A stretch of 64,000 nt of DNA, taken from the NCBI RefSeq assembly GCF_964204865.1, contig NC_135257.1:12236151-12300150 (forward strand), written 5' to 3'. Positions 24,701 to 36,556 of the stretch are shown here, piece by piece. The DNA comes from Styela clava. Lineage: Eukaryota > Chordata > Ascidiacea > Stolidobranchia > Styelidae. The notes beneath the pieces were generated by a model. That model searched no databases, was not told the origin of the DNA, and saw only the letters and a list, made by a program, of their open reading frames with translations. Both the position numbers and the translations under genes were made by a program. Numbering within the stretch: the first letter of the stretch is position 1; each line of letters begins with the position of its first letter.

Positions 24701-25532
24701 AAAACGACTTTTAGCGCCGCGTACGTGCTAATAGCTAAATTACATTCAACATTCACTCCACAAAATTGCCGCCGATTGTGGGAAATATTTGGATTTTAAT
24801 ATACGCTTCATATGGCGAATGATATTTTTGGCACAATACTAAATCAAAGTTGAAATTTGCAAATTCACAAAAATACCTATAAATGTAAACGCACAAAACA
24901 GAAATACTACACTATTTTGTAATCAACGCCACGGTCAACCGATCAATCATATTTTGACACTTTGCACCCGTGCTCCAGTAACTAAACTATGGCCATTGTA
25001 CCTTTGGAATTAAACAAAGTTAGCTGTTACCTCATCTGCTGTCTGGATTCCAAAAAGCGGGAACAGTAACAATGGAATTAGTGACGTCACAACAAGTGGA
25101 CATGCTTCAGTCGTCCAGTAAACAGACATAATGCAAATCACGTATCCGCAACTTGACACCTGGATGAAAATTGTATTCAGTTATAAAAATATCGTCAGGC
25201 ACATGACATTACAAATTAATTGATTTATTTTATCAGTTTTGACGAAAGTGAACCATTTCAAAATAGTGTAATTGGACACATTATTAAATAATAGTGATTA
25301 AATAGACTTAACTAGCAGTTTTAGAGTTATTTCAAGCTTTTGTTTTTGGATTGTGTAAGTCTGCCTACTCGATGTGAATACCAGTATTTGGTATAGTCTT
25401 TATTGACTTACATTATCGTCTTACCTTCGAATTCCCAAGTATGAGCATTGGAAGAAGAAGTATCGGAGTCAAAAGAAGAATTGCACTTTTGCGAAACCTC
25501 CATAACGACGAGAAAAAGTACGACAAAGACAT
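18737..25532 (-). CDS. SLC13 sodium/carboxylate cotransporter, copy 2 (upstream)
   Basis: Fourteen exons encode about 612 residues. Exons: 25532-25425, 25159-25031, 24216-24080, 23484-23358, 23151-23109, 22964-22849, 22530-22376, 22030-21908, 21438-21349, 20975-20871, 20569-20335, 19712-19604, 19217-19024, 18904-18737. Twelve exons have exactly the same length as in the downstream copy. Only the exon for the acidic linker (116 against 113) and the one with KKPKTEGKKEY (235 against 220) differ, both by whole codons. Key blocks are MSLSYFF at the start, WTTEACPLVV, EEWNLHRR, SNTSTCAL (first binding loop), TSNVATTSIFLP (second loop) and SLPIATPPNALAF. The gene encodes a multi-span plasma-membrane Na+-coupled anion carrier, most like the di/tricarboxylate branch. 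It is intact, and its introns are shorter than those of copy 1 but also carry MITEs. Confidence 0.94.
19742..19976. mobile_element. MITE (family A), long version
   Basis: 235 bp in an SLC13 copy 2 intron. Ends GGTGCTCCCGAAGTATG and, inverted, GGGGCTCCCGAAGTATG. The inverted repeat continues for about 40 bases through CCAAGATGGCGGACATCGG. It is flanked by the exact 8-bp duplication GAATTGCC (19734-19741 and 19977-19984). No coding capacity. The 8-bp duplication points to a hAT-type transposase. Confidence 0.88.
21660..21878. mobile_element. MITE (family A)
   Basis: Ends GGTACTC...GTATGTGAACC and, inverted, GGCGCTCCCGTAAAATG. The internal AAGATGGCGGACACCGG pairs with the inverted GGTGTCCGCCATCTTG near the other end. 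It is in the intron between SLC13 copy 2 exons at 21438 and 22030-21908. Flanking bases are only partly alike, so the duplication has decayed. Confidence 0.75.
23606..23713. mobile_element. MITE (family A), short version 1
   Basis: About 108 bp with inverted ends CCTCCTGAAGTATGCGC and CTCCTGAAGTATGCGC. Flanks CTTTTGTG and TTGTTGTG agree at six of eight positions. It lies in the intron between SLC13 copy 2 exons 3 and 4. Confidence 0.75.
23881..23994. mobile_element. MITE (family A), short version 2
   Basis: 114 bp with ends GGTACTCCTGAAGTATG and, inverted, GGACCTCCTGAAGTATC. Flanks GGTCATTT and GGCCATTT match at seven of eight positions. It sits 167 bases from the previous short copy, in the same intron. 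Confidence 0.78.
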
Positions 25533-28500
25533 ATTAGAATATATAGGCTTTTGGTGCCCACCCGATGCTCGCTTTATAAAAATAACAGCAAAATATTATA
25601 TATGAAGATAATTATATTGAAAGTTTCCTGAACAAAACTCCATAGCATATATCTTTAGCTAACTTTTAGCGTCATTTATATTTACCAGCACCGGTTCGAC
25701 GGGGAATGTCCGTTCAAAAATAATGAGAAATACTAAATTAAGAAGACGTGGAGCTATGATAGCCACAAAAGAGGCCGTAGAATAGAGTCTAACTAAAGCA
25801 TCCTGATAGCCATGAGCAAATCATGCCAACATGAAAAGCTGCAGTGTCTGAAACGCTAGTTTTGTCATGTTTCCATATACCAAAGTTATAGTCCACGTGC
25901 AAAACTTAAAATTATATTATTTTCCATCGGCAAGATAGCATTTTACTACTATAGTGCTGATTATAGGAAAAGAAAATTGCTTCCAATATAGAAAATCTGA
26001 AAGTAGACTTTCCTACGACTCTCTTATTTCCAATCTATTTTTTTAATTGAATGACTGTCTGTTTTACGCGTTTTTATCCTAAAAGCTGAACATTATATAT
26101 TCCGACCAAATAAATAAAAACAAATTCAATTACGATGTGTGAAATTTCATCAAGTATATGATAATTGCGCATCTATGTTTCCAACATTTTAAAAACGCCT
26201 ATTGTGATAATTTAGTTTTAATACTGGAATATTGCTGTTGAACCTTTGTAACAAACAATTTTTTCTACTTCTGTTAGAAAATCCACTTTTAAGTTTTTTT
26301 TCAAAAAACTCATTGTACATGCCATAACCTTGATACTCTTCATCTTAATAACAGACTAAATCTTGAAATGTCATTTTCGAAAAGTTTTTCTATGCTCAAG
26401 AGAACTATAATGTCACAATAAATAATATTTCATGGATGCATAAGCAAATAACATTTGATATTACGAACTGGAGCCAATTTAACTGTAAAGCTCATTGTTT
26501 GAAACAAGATTATGTTTGCAATGAATATTTGTTCAGACAAGATCACAGTAACTGAGTTGCATTCATCACTGTTTTATGAGCGGGCTCACTTCCCAATCGC
26601 AACCCAGACAATAAAATAATGAGTATGTAATAGCGAGCTTCGAAAATTCAGTTGGCCTCCCCGTCGGTAAACTATACATATATATATATATCTAAAACAA
26701 ACTACCAATGCAATGCTTTCTCGTGCAATTACTATATTTACTGATTTACAACTGTATACCTAAATCCTGTATACAATAAATTTCCATCACTGCAAAATTA
26801 AACTTTCCATTACAGATTCGAACTTCAAATAGTGCAGCACGCTACACACGCATAATGTTATTATTATATAGTTTTACAATGAAAAGAAATTCCTCAAATA
26901 ATTATGCAGTTTTCAAATGACGGATGCAGCACATGCGAATGAATATATACGATCTCTCAAAAATGTTGCGCTTCAACCCCGGAAAGAGTTAATAGAATGA
27001 TCGATTTGTCGTAGCTAAGTCCAGGCATCGGTCCTACACACCGTCCAGCACAAAACAACAATCAATCACTGTTAATTACTGTCAAATTATTTTCTTTAAT
27101 GGCTTTTGTTCTAATAGAGTTGACTTTGTTTTGTGGCAACAAATAAATCTCTCTCTCATCGCTAAGTTCTAATTTATGTCAATGTTATTCGTGATTTCAT
27201 CACATCAATTCTTCCTCCATCTAATTTTGAATACCTTTATATATTGAGGAACCTTGTTTAAGCACTAACTGTGATGTGTATTTTATAATCTTCTTATTAA
27301 ATTCTGATATGACATCGCTTTTATGTGATTGCAAACTTACATGTTTAACTATTTTCAAACTCATAGAAAGTACATTTTATACCTCACCGCGTCGTAATTA
27401 AGTTTGGATTTTAACTCCCGTTATCTTTCCTCACAAACAAATGTGACGTCACATACCAAATATAAGTTCAAGTTGATGGATCTGCATACCTTGATGCAGA
27501 ACGGAATAGCAAAGTTTGAGTCTAACTCGAAACCAAGCGCAAATTGAAAAGACACTATCGAGCAAAACATAGACCAATGAAATAATTAAATAAAGCATAA
27601 GCGTAGTGGCCGAAGGTTGTGTAAACCTCCAGATAGCCTTGATATAAAAGCTTGCGGAAATATCGCGTGTATTGCCTAAAAACAATCTTACAATACCTTC
27701 TGCAGTATGCAAAAGTTATTGTCTCCCTCCAAAAATCGCATGATAAATTTTATTCGCAACGGTAGCAGTAACATCAGAATGCACATTTTTTTTAAATCCA
27801 AGCGATCGAAGAATCGGACTTGGAAGAAAACTGTAAATGAGATACTGAAGTTTGATCAGTCATGTAACATGTATCGTTTGAGAATACTTATTTTTCGCTG
27901 TTTATACTTGGCAAGTTTTTTGAGAAATTTTCAACACTCACGACTAAAAGGTAGGCAGGCCTTAGCTCTTATTGTATTATTTGAATAAATCTTAAATAAA
28001 TGATGGTATATTTACTCCGGGTACAATTACATAATCAAATTAACTAATTAATTGGAACATAGAATACAAATTTTAGTGACGATTTCATTAAGAATGCGCA
28101 CACAGAGCCGACGTTATTGGCAGCAAACTAATTTTTGCATGAGTGCGTGTGTAGTTATCTGCATATTTAGTACCCATTCGTTTTTGTGTATTATTTTGTG
28201 CTTATTACCGATTAGTCGGTCGCGAGCTATTTTGGAGATTTTTGTCGAAAGCAGGGGGCCACCCCTGCCATAGAAGAAGAGGAAAAAGACCAATGAAGAA
28301 ATTCAAGAAATATCGAGGTCGGGCAAGAAGGCCAATTGCAGATATTGCAATTACAAGCACCATGCCGGAAAATATAACTGTAGTGTATACTGTTCAACAA
28401 AGGCCATTCGTCCGTCTGATGAATATTTGGATCAATGCGTAACACAGGCCTAATCTTGACAACAACAAATCTTGACAATAATATTTTCCACAATATTCTT

Positions 28501-28818
28501 ATTCGATGATTTCAGTCGAATCGAATTTTCAGCTGCTTGTGTATTTCCAACAAATGAATATAGTTTCATCGATGCAAAAGTTTTTGGCCCCATAACCGGG
28601 CCGTTTTTTATCGGGTAGATCGATTATGCGGATTGCCTTGCAATTCTCTCATACGTACTCTTCTTAAAAATAAGTTCTAACTTATATTATACTAATTATT
28701 GGGTATTCGTAAAAAACGTGAATAAAGTTAAGCACGAAGGAGCGTAAACGTCGCATATCGGCTAGAAAAAGCTTATGAATTATATTGTTTTCTTGCGTTA
28801 TGCAGGATGTTATACCTA
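25533..28818. other. Gene-poor intergenic DNA upstream of SLC13 copy 2
   Basis: No gene recognised over about 3.3 kb. A TA-dinucleotide run lies near 26680-26691. The stretch 28242-28442, with one in-frame stop, has cysteine/histidine pairs (NCRYCNYKHHAGKYNC) preceded by a basic patch, like a zinc-binding tail of a transposon protein. Its identity is not established. Confidence 0.45.
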
Positions 28819-28826
28819 TGTTATAC

Positions 28827-29030
28827 GGTTCCATTACATTTGAACCCACGTACATTTGAACCCATGGCAATTGCACCTGTATGCTATTGCACCTATGGAA
28901 TTTTTTTTGTTTTTCGGATAGTTGAACCCACACTAACCCTAACCCATGGGTTTTAGCACCCGCATATAGATTGAACCCGTTGATATACACATGGGTTCAA
29001 ATGTACGTGGGTTCAAATGTACGGTCACCA
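28827..29030. mobile_element. MITE (family B)
   Basis: About 204 bp. Left end GGTTCCATTACATTTGAACC; right end, inverted, TGGTGACCGTACATTTGAA. Repeats of ACATTTGAACCCA and of TTGCACCTATG lie inside. It is flanked by TGTTATAC at 28819-28826 and 29031-29038; the match could extend to nine bases. A second copy is at 62224-62452. Confidence 0.85.
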
Positions 29031-29103
29031 TGTTATACTTACTTACAACCCCTTTCCAGGCTAAATTTCAACTGCTGTTCAAGTGAGTCTGCATGAAGGC
29101 AGA

Positions 29104-29321
29104 GCGCACCAAGCAATTAATCTCTGTATCCGCATGTTTATGTTTGGCAACATTGCAGTTTGACTTACAACTTTACAAGTAGGATTCAAAAACAACCACT
29201 GTCTAGGCTCAATTTTAACGGTTTCGCAAAAGACCGCCATTGTAGCTACAGGAAAGCTGTAGCGCACCAAGCAATTAATCTATGTATCCGCATATTGACG
29301 TTTGCAACATTGCAGTTTGAC
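29104..29321. repeat. Pair of 62-bp direct repeats
   Basis: A unit starting GCGCACCAAGCAATTAATCT and ending TTGCAGTTTGACT occurs at 29104-29165 and 29260-29321, 157 bases apart, with few differences. No inverted ends were seen. Its origin is unknown. Confidence 0.6.
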
Positions 29322-30916
29322 TGATGTTCACATTGTTCAGTACAGTTCAGAAAGAAACACTTTCATGGGAAAAATGATGTAAATCGATCCAAAGCAAGTT
29401 GATGTTACCTCCATCCCATCGGTTTATATGATAAGTGAGTGACGCATTGTATTACTATTCCCAAATGTACAAATGATAGGGACAACCCACGTTGAAACGA
29501 TTTTATTCCCATCATATAAAGTGGGATAAGTTTTAACTCAGAATCACTTTCTGAAAAAGTTCTTCATTTGACGAAGAACTTACTCTGAAAACTCTTTTTT
29601 GACTTTGCATATAGGCACGACCACAAACCTATCATACTTTAAATAAAAACCTAGTGAATATAGCGTAGCATAAAAGATTGGATTTCGTGATTACTTTAAC
29701 ACTGCTCTGCTTTCATAGAAATTTTAGGCTTGTGCCTCCTATGTTATTTAACTCTCTTGAAAAATTGACCCGTATCTTATTCCAGTGTTTCTGATCTACC
29801 GTATACTCCGTTGAATTCAAGCTTATAAAAACAGACGAGTTATTGCTGATAATTAAATATATAGTTAGAATGATTCAAGCAAAAGGCATTGGTAGTATAT
29901 AACTAACCGTGTTCCCTACATGCCAGCCCAAACTCGAATGTGAATTCAAAAAATCGCCAATTTATTGCCGCATAAACGGTACGAAAAAGCCCGCTAAAGA
30001 GAATGGTGCTCTCTTGCTTCAAGACGACCCAATGTTTTAATGAAGGATTAATGGTTAAGTAAAAGGACACTGACATTCATAAAGGCCCGTTAGAAAAAAG
30101 TAAAACGTTGAATGGAAACCCAAATATAAAAATTGGGTTTTGTGTGAAAGAAAGACAAAGTAGTGAGAATACGGCAATAAAAGTAGACAAATAAGATGAA
30201 ATTTGCTGAAACCTATTATATAAGTAAGATAAACATAAAAGGTATGTATGATATATTGAAATTGAGGCAAATGCTGAGTTAAAATACGACAAAAAATGTA
30301 ATAAAATCGACATTACCCAAGGATATGCAAACTTGAATATCTCGGAACTCAAATTACTTGGACATAGGTCACCACAACTGGAAATGAAAGTAATAACTAA
30401 ATAAAGAAAACAAATTGAAAATGTAGTATAACGAGAACATTTCAATGTGAAGAAAACTTACGATTAATCTAACTTTGGATAGCTCCCTAACGAAATAGAT
30501 TTGTAACAAATAGGTGGAAGGTCGGCACGAAACCTGGCGTATCCGCACATTCAAAGTTGGGTGATGCGCTTCAACGCCAGATATGGCTGACCTGTCCAGC
30601 AAGCTACTCAGAAAAAGAAATTGGAAAAATGATTAATAGGGTTGGCCGACCAGGCGATGGGTTTGAGATTTGAAGAATACACAACAGAATAATATTCACT
30701 GCTCACCTTTCTGTATCGATGGTGAAATTATATATAATGAATTTCTGTGATATAATTCACGCGTGAAGTATGGTTTTATTGTGTCCAAGCTAATCTTTAG
30801 GTTTGATATTGTGGAGGCAAGTATTCTGCGGGGAACAAAATGCAAGCAACAGAATTTACTATCATTGGACCGGGACACTCATTTCGGTGAGCTAAGTTCT
30901 TAAACGATCTCGGAAA
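29322..30916. other. Intergenic DNA, nothing recognised
   Basis: AT-rich DNA with only short open stretches in all frames and no recognisable protein, RNA gene or repeat. Confidence 0.5.
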
Positions 30917-31267
30917 TAGAGGTCGGGCCCAAAAATTCCAGCCCGACCCGGGCCCGTGGGTATCAAACCCGACCCGAGCCTGACTAATTAACTGGATTTG
31001 CAGGCCCGTGCCCGAAGCAAACGCGAAATTTGGTATTATATTTAGGAGTTAATTGAATTGTCATTGAATGAGTTTAGTACAGTATGTGTCGTGTTGATGA
31101 GGCAACTTCTGTTTTTTGCAGACCACGGTCTCTCGCGCCAAAACAGGACTGAAACGCCTCATTTTAAAAAAAGTCGACGGTAGAGAAGCCCGACCCGAAC
31201 GTAGTGATTGACATTTCAGGCCCGAATTTCGGGTCGGGTCGGGCTCGGGCTTCAGATTTTAACTCTA
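30917..31267. mobile_element. GC-rich MITE with 8-bp duplication (family C)
   Basis: 351 bp. Termini TAGAGGTCGGGCC and, inverted, TAGAGTTAAAATCTGAAGC. Subterminal GCCCGACCCG motifs are repeated in both orientations, far more GC-rich than the flanks. The duplication CTCGGAAA is exact at 30909-30916 and 31268-31275. TAGAG ends with 8-bp duplications indicate a hAT-mobilised element. Confidence 0.85.
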
Positions 31268-31275
31268 CTCGGAAA

Positions 31276-32138
31276 TCAACCAGAGGAGCGCGACTAATTG
31301 TATTAAAAGCCGAAGAATAAACAGAAAACAGGGTCGCAAATCGGCTACGAGAAGAATAGCCAAAACTGTCGAGAAGTTTGCAGCAAACTCTCCAGAACCC
31401 CTAGTGGAGGACTTGATGCAGGTACGGAAGGCCTCGGTAGTAGCTTCATCGGCCTCGCCCAACTCACGAAGAGCAGTATATATATGATTCTCCGTGGCGT
31501 AATTCCGTCGTAAAGTGGCGGGTCATCCTCTTGAAGCTTTTAAAGTCTACTTAAAGGGTATTTGCACGGTAAAAGAAGATAATACACCTACTCCAAATGC
31601 TTTTCAAACATTTTAAATCGCAGCATTTGTAATGCTTTTATATTTTCAGTCGACGGAACAGCAGGTTACATTGAACACAATTAAATTAATAAAGCAAGAC
31701 ATTTTAATTACGCCCGTATCGGTCATGAATTGAATACTTAGCGCAATTGCTAATTGTGCTCTACGAGATTTTAAGGCAGACCTTGGAATTTTTCTAACGG
31801 CGATATCTTGAAAATAATTTCAAGTGGCATTCAGTGCTAAAAGAACCGATGAAAAACGGGGTCATTTTAACTAGTGGTGTATGACGTTTCAGAGCACAAC
31901 TGACTACTTTAGTCATTTTTTTCATAACTCGCGCTATATTCAACTTATATTTTCTGAATTGAATTTATTCAGCAAATCATGATGATTTAATTCTCGTTTG
32001 TTTGATTTCATCTGCTTTTCAATTCAGCGAACAAGGAGACGCTGACACCATGGCCCACTTTAGTCGGCGCATGTTTTAGAAGCCGTAACACGGGAATTTT
32101 CGATTCCGATTCTTCGGGAGTTACTTTATAACGTAGAT
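31276..32138. other. Intergenic DNA, nothing recognised
   Basis: AT-rich sequence with no supported gene or RNA between two transposon relics. Confidence 0.45.
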
Positions 32139-33356
32139 CAGCGGTTCCCGACCTTTCTACCGTGGTGGACGGGTAAAATTAAATTAAATGTACACACTGA
32201 CCGGCAAAAAAATTGAAAAGAGTGGAACAGAAAATAATAACATATATTTGCGTAATATAATGCAATGTCGGGCACTCAATATGCTTCTAGACAAAAAAAG
32301 GCACACTTAAAACATTTTACACGAAGAAAAACTAGTGCGGGTAAAAAATTGAAATGGGTGAACATAAAATAATATCATATATTTGTGTAATGAAATGCAG
32401 TGCTGGGCACCCATTATGCGTAAGAAATGCAGGCATAAAACATCTCACCTAAAAAACATGTACATGCCAAATCATGAACAAACACAATTGAATTTGGTGA
32501 GAATTTTGCTGCTGTTTCGTTTCCAATATATGATGCCTCAAAGAAGTTTCTGCAGCACGTAGCTCTGCAGCGGCTGTAGCTCATTTGTTTGCATTGTTTT
32601 AATTAAAGCTAGTGATGAGGATGTTTTTTCGCAGAACGCATTTGTACCTGGCTGAAAATACGGACAAAAGTTTGATTGCTCGATTACTTAGCGATGGGTA
32701 TTCGTTATCAAGAGATATCCAAAATTGTGACAGTGGTTATTTTTTTAAATCTGGACAGTAAGGTAGAATCAAAAATTTAATCAAGCTTTTTCCCTTTCAT
32801 CTGGTCGTTTCAACATGTTAATCCCTCCGCAGTTGATCGACGCCTCAAACGAAATGAATTTACATTACAATGACAAAGTCGTCGGTAACTTGGCATCAGG
32901 CTCAAAATCCTACTGTGTATGCACAAAAGACTGGAAAATAACTAGGCAGACTATGTGTTTTTGCACGTCTTGTGATCACCTGCAGAGTCGCAACAACTTC
33001 ATATCTTACTGGAATATTATATTGTTCTTGGCTGTTTTCTTGTTTAAACAAAGAAATATGCATAGCGTTTTATATGGATGGTCCTATTAATTCAGAAAAG
33101 CACGCAGAACAGAAAAAGGACTCGTGCGGATTTTTATGTTTCTGAATCTTGCGAGATAAGATGGAGCGCATTCGCGATGAATCGGAGCCGAAAAAGCGAA
33201 AAGTGTAATTACTCGGCGCCAAGATGTCGCAATATGACGGCGAAAGAGGAATGGCCTAATAAACAAACGCAACCTCGTCTTCGGTAAAGCGATTGAGGCG
33301 GCATGAGAATAACAAAACAACGAAATTTCTCGCGGACCAGCGGTTGGGAACCTCTG
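32139..33356. mobile_element. hAT-type element relic
   Basis: Left end CAGCGGTTCCCGACCTTT and right end, inverted, CAGAGGTTCCCAACCGCTGG, which is the typical hAT terminal pattern. Flanks ACGTAGAT and ACGTAACA share six of eight positions, suggesting an old 8-bp duplication. The inside has only short frames (for example MERIRDESEPKKRKV near 33160) and no intact transposase. Its right end was later duplicated in tandem. Confidence 0.7.
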
Positions 33357-33452
33357 ACGTAACACTAAACTATCGTAACAGTTTGAACGAAATTTCTCGC
33401 GGACCAGCGGTTGGGAACCTCTGACGTAACACTAAACTATCGTAACAGTTTG
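33319..33452. repeat. 67-bp tandem duplication over the hAT right end
   Basis: Two adjacent, essentially identical 67-bp units (33319-33385 and 33386-33452). Each contains the hAT terminal sequence CGGTTGGGAACCTCTG plus flanking DNA ending in CGTAACAGTTTG. The near-identity implies a recent local duplication, much younger than the element itself. Confidence 0.85.
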
Positions 33453-35245
33453 ATATAATTGTTCTACACGCATGTAATCGAATAGTGGAATAGGCGCAAC
33501 CAGTCTTTGCTACCCTGCGACTATGAAGAATACAGTAATCCTCTGCACACAGTTGCCCCACGAGGAAAACTTGCGCAACTTGAATTCGAAATGTGAGAAG
33601 CGACGAAGCTGACGGTATAATCTTCTATCGGAGTATTTCAGCATGCGATCACCATCAGATTTAGCCCCGTATTTAAGCATATATACTAAGATTTATTTAT
33701 CAAAATTTGAACCTGTGTTGGAAAAGACCCAGTATTCTGCTGCTGATGTATTCGTCCCACTTCTTGGCATGGAAAACTCCATTACAATAGCTATCGCAAA
33801 ATATATTTTTTTGGTATTTGCTCTAACTCTTTTTTCTTCAGAGTAATGCGAAATTTCTGCAAAAGCTTTCATCTTCCGCTCCATAGATATGAGAAGAGGC
33901 AAAGCGCTATTATATTCGGTAATGTTATAAACTTAAAGAATGGTATTCGATAATCCGGTTAGGAGCCTGGTAATATATAAATGGTTCTTTTCATGTAATC
34001 TCGTTACTAAAAAAATCGCCGCCCGTCTTGTGGGTAGAGTCACTAGTATCCACTGAAACATGGCTAAAAACTGCAAGTGGACTTACTTATCAGCAGATGA
34101 AGGTAAACGTGGGGCATTGAGATCTCCTTAAAAGTGTGCATCTGTATGGTGAAAGAGGATAACACACCCACTCTAGATGCCTCTATTGATCAGGCTCTGA
34201 CAACTGATTATTACCTAGTCCTAGACCACAAGTGTTTGAGCCCCAAATTATAACAGTTTTATATATCAGTTTCTGTTGTGAACTATAGGCCTTAAAAACA
34301 GAACAAAAATGTATATGACTTGGTGCATTCAAAATTGTGTACACCATCAAGAGTAGCCAAAATGGAAACTAGAATATCGGTTAGAAACCGAAGACTTATC
34401 GATCGAAGGTTAGGGGATGCCCCAAAACAGTGGTCTTACTCCATAGTGACACCGTGTTTCCCATTACTAATTAATAAATAACTCGCTAATTATAAGACAT
34501 AATCCATCCAAAATCAATAGGCTTCTGATCAGAGCTATGATGAATGCAAATGCAAAATTTGGAGCGGATTCAACCTCGCTTTCGTGAGATATCGCGTGCA
34601 TCTAACACACAGACAAACAAATACCTATCAACATACTTAACGATCTTAAGATCGATAAGTACTAACTATGGAAGAATTAACATTGATGTATTCCAACTTG
34701 AGTTGCGTATAGAGACAAAAAGACATGACGATATTAAAACAAAAAATAGGGCTTAACTTCGGTTTTCAATCTGAAATATGCTAAAGTTTTTCCCCCAACC
34801 AGAGAGTATTAAATAAACATTTCAATTAGGATATCCACGGTGTACACATTCAGGCTCTTAGTTATAAAACTACAATCAATCCTATACCAACAAGTAGGCT
34901 CCGAAATTTTGCAAATCTGATGATTTAATTATATTAAAGTCTCAAACACCATAAACAAATACTAACACATAATTCTTTTATACATGAATTGTACAATCTC
35001 ATCCATGAGACAATATCTAGTTGTGCATTAGCATGGTGTACATAAAAATCAGAAAATACACACATTGTAGCTTAATCAAATGGAATATTTGTGAAGTGCT
35101 AAAAATGTAACATATTTTATGATTTGAGAAGAAACATATAACCATCTTGCAAAAATAGTTTGATATTTTACGGTTTGCCAGCACTTTTTGCAATTGAACT
35201 ATAAGCTGACCTTCAAGATTCACTGTACACCAACCATTTAACACA
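33453..35245. other. Intergenic DNA and AHCY 3' UTR
   Basis: No other gene recognised. The part nearest 35245 must include the AHCY 3' UTR. A minus-strand ATTAAA near 34923-34928 is a possible variant poly(A) signal about 320 bases past the stop. Confidence 0.45.
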
Positions 35246-36556
35246 TTAATAACGATAATAATCTGGCTTGTAGGGCCCTTTAACTGGAAGACCAAGGTAT
35301 TGTGACTGATCTTCTGTCAATTTGGTTAGCTCAACACCAAGATGGTCGAGATGTAATGCTGCAACTTTTTCATCAAGATGTTTAGGCAACATGTAAACTT
35401 TTCCCTTTGCATATTTGCAGTTGTCAAGATTATTTGACCATAATTCGATTTGTGCAAGAGTTTGATTAGTAAATGAATTGCTCATTACAAAGCTAGGGTG
35501 ACCTGTAGCACATCCAAGATTGACCAATCGTCCTTCTGCAAGTAAGATGATGTGTCTTCCGCTTTTCAGTTTATACCTGTCAACTTGTGGCTTGACATTT
35601 ATTTTTTCGACTGCATTTGCATTGAGCCATGCGACATCAAGTTCACAATCAAAATGTCCAATGTTACAAACAATTGCATCATTAGGCAAACTTTCGAATA
35701 TTTCTTTAGTAACAATAGATTTGCAACCAGTGGTTGTAACAATAATGTTGGCACGAGATGCAGCCTTTTGAATAGTTGTGACTTCATATCCTTCCATTGC
35801 TGCCTGCAATGCATTGATCGGATCAATTTCAGTAATTATAACTCTGCAACCAAAAGCACGAAGGGAAGAAGCACTTCCTTTCCCGACATCACCGTATCCT
35901 GCAACAACTGCAACTTTTCCTGCCAGCATAACATCCGTTGCTCGTTTGATTCCATCAACCAGGGACTCCCTACAACCATACAAATTGTCAAACTTGCTTT
36001 TTGTGACTGAGTCATTCACATTGATAGCAGGAGTGTGAAGAGTTCCCTTTTCCATCATTTTATAAAGATTGTGAACGCCTGTTGTTGTCTCTTCAGAAAT
36101 TCCTTTGATACCATCTAGATATTGAGAAAATTTTTCATGTACCAAGTTTGTAAGATCACCTCCATCATCTAAAATCATGTTCAATGGTTGACCATCAGCA
36201 AAAACCAAAGTTTGCTCAATGCACCACATGTACTCATCATCTGTTTCCCCTTTCCAGGCAAAAACTGGAACACCAGTTGCCGCAATGGCTGCAGCAGCAT
36301 GGTCTTGTGTTGAAAAAATATTGCATGACGACCACTGTACTTCTGCACCCAACTCTTTCAATGTTTCTATTAAAACTGCGGTCTGAATTGTCATATGCAG
36401 GCACCCTGCTATCCTTGCACCTTTCAGTGGTTTTGATGGTCCATACACCTTACGTAGCGACATGAGTCCTGGCATTTCATTTTCTGCAATGTTTATTTCT
36501 TTGCGTCCAAAATCGGCGAGACTTATATCAGCGACTTTGTAAGGTAACGGCGTCAT
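35246..36556 (-). CDS. AHCY: Adenosylhomocysteinase (S-adenosylhomocysteine hydrolase), intronless
   Basis: A single exon of 436 residues (human 432) beginning [19 protein letters not shown]. The ATG at 36556 was chosen because the open frame further upstream has only a TTG. The enzyme splits S-adenosylhomocysteine into adenosine and homocysteine with bound NAD, which keeps cellular methyltransferases free of product inhibition. Visible features: the substrate region [12 protein letters not shown] and [16 protein letters not shown], the catalytic stretch [16 protein letters not shown] (Lys, Asp, Asn), the NAD-binding glycine loop GYGDVGKG, the acidic end of strand two ITEIDP, GHFD with its histidine, and the C-terminal KPDYYRY. 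All domains are full length and no key residue is missing. The absence of introns is notable because every other long gene here is intron-rich; a retrocopy that remains functional is possible. Confidence 0.97.
   Translation of the reverse strand: MTPLPYKVADISLADFGRKEINIAENEMPGLMSLRKVYGPSKPLKGARIAGCLHMTIQTAVLIETLKELGAEVQWSSCNIFSTQDHAAAAIAATGVPVFAWKGETDDEYMWCIEQTLVFADGQPLNMILDDGGDLTNLVHEKFSQYLDGIKGISEETTTGVHNLYKMMEKGTLHTPAINVNDSVTKSKFDNLYGCRESLVDGIKRATDVMLAGKVAVVAGYGDVGKGSASSLRAFGCRVIITEIDPINALQAAMEGYEVTTIQKAASRANIIVTTTGCKSIVTKEIFESLPNDAIVCNIGHFDCELDVAWLNANAVEKINVKPQVDRYKLKSGRHIILLAEGRLVNLGCATGHPSFVMSNSFTNQTLAQIELWSNNLDNCKYAKGKVYMLPKHLDEKVAALHLDHLGVELTKLTEDQSQYLGLPVKGPYKPDYYRY

Noticed and set aside
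35520-36465. Several plus-strand open frames opposite AHCY
   Set aside because: They are antisense shadows of the strongly coding minus strand.
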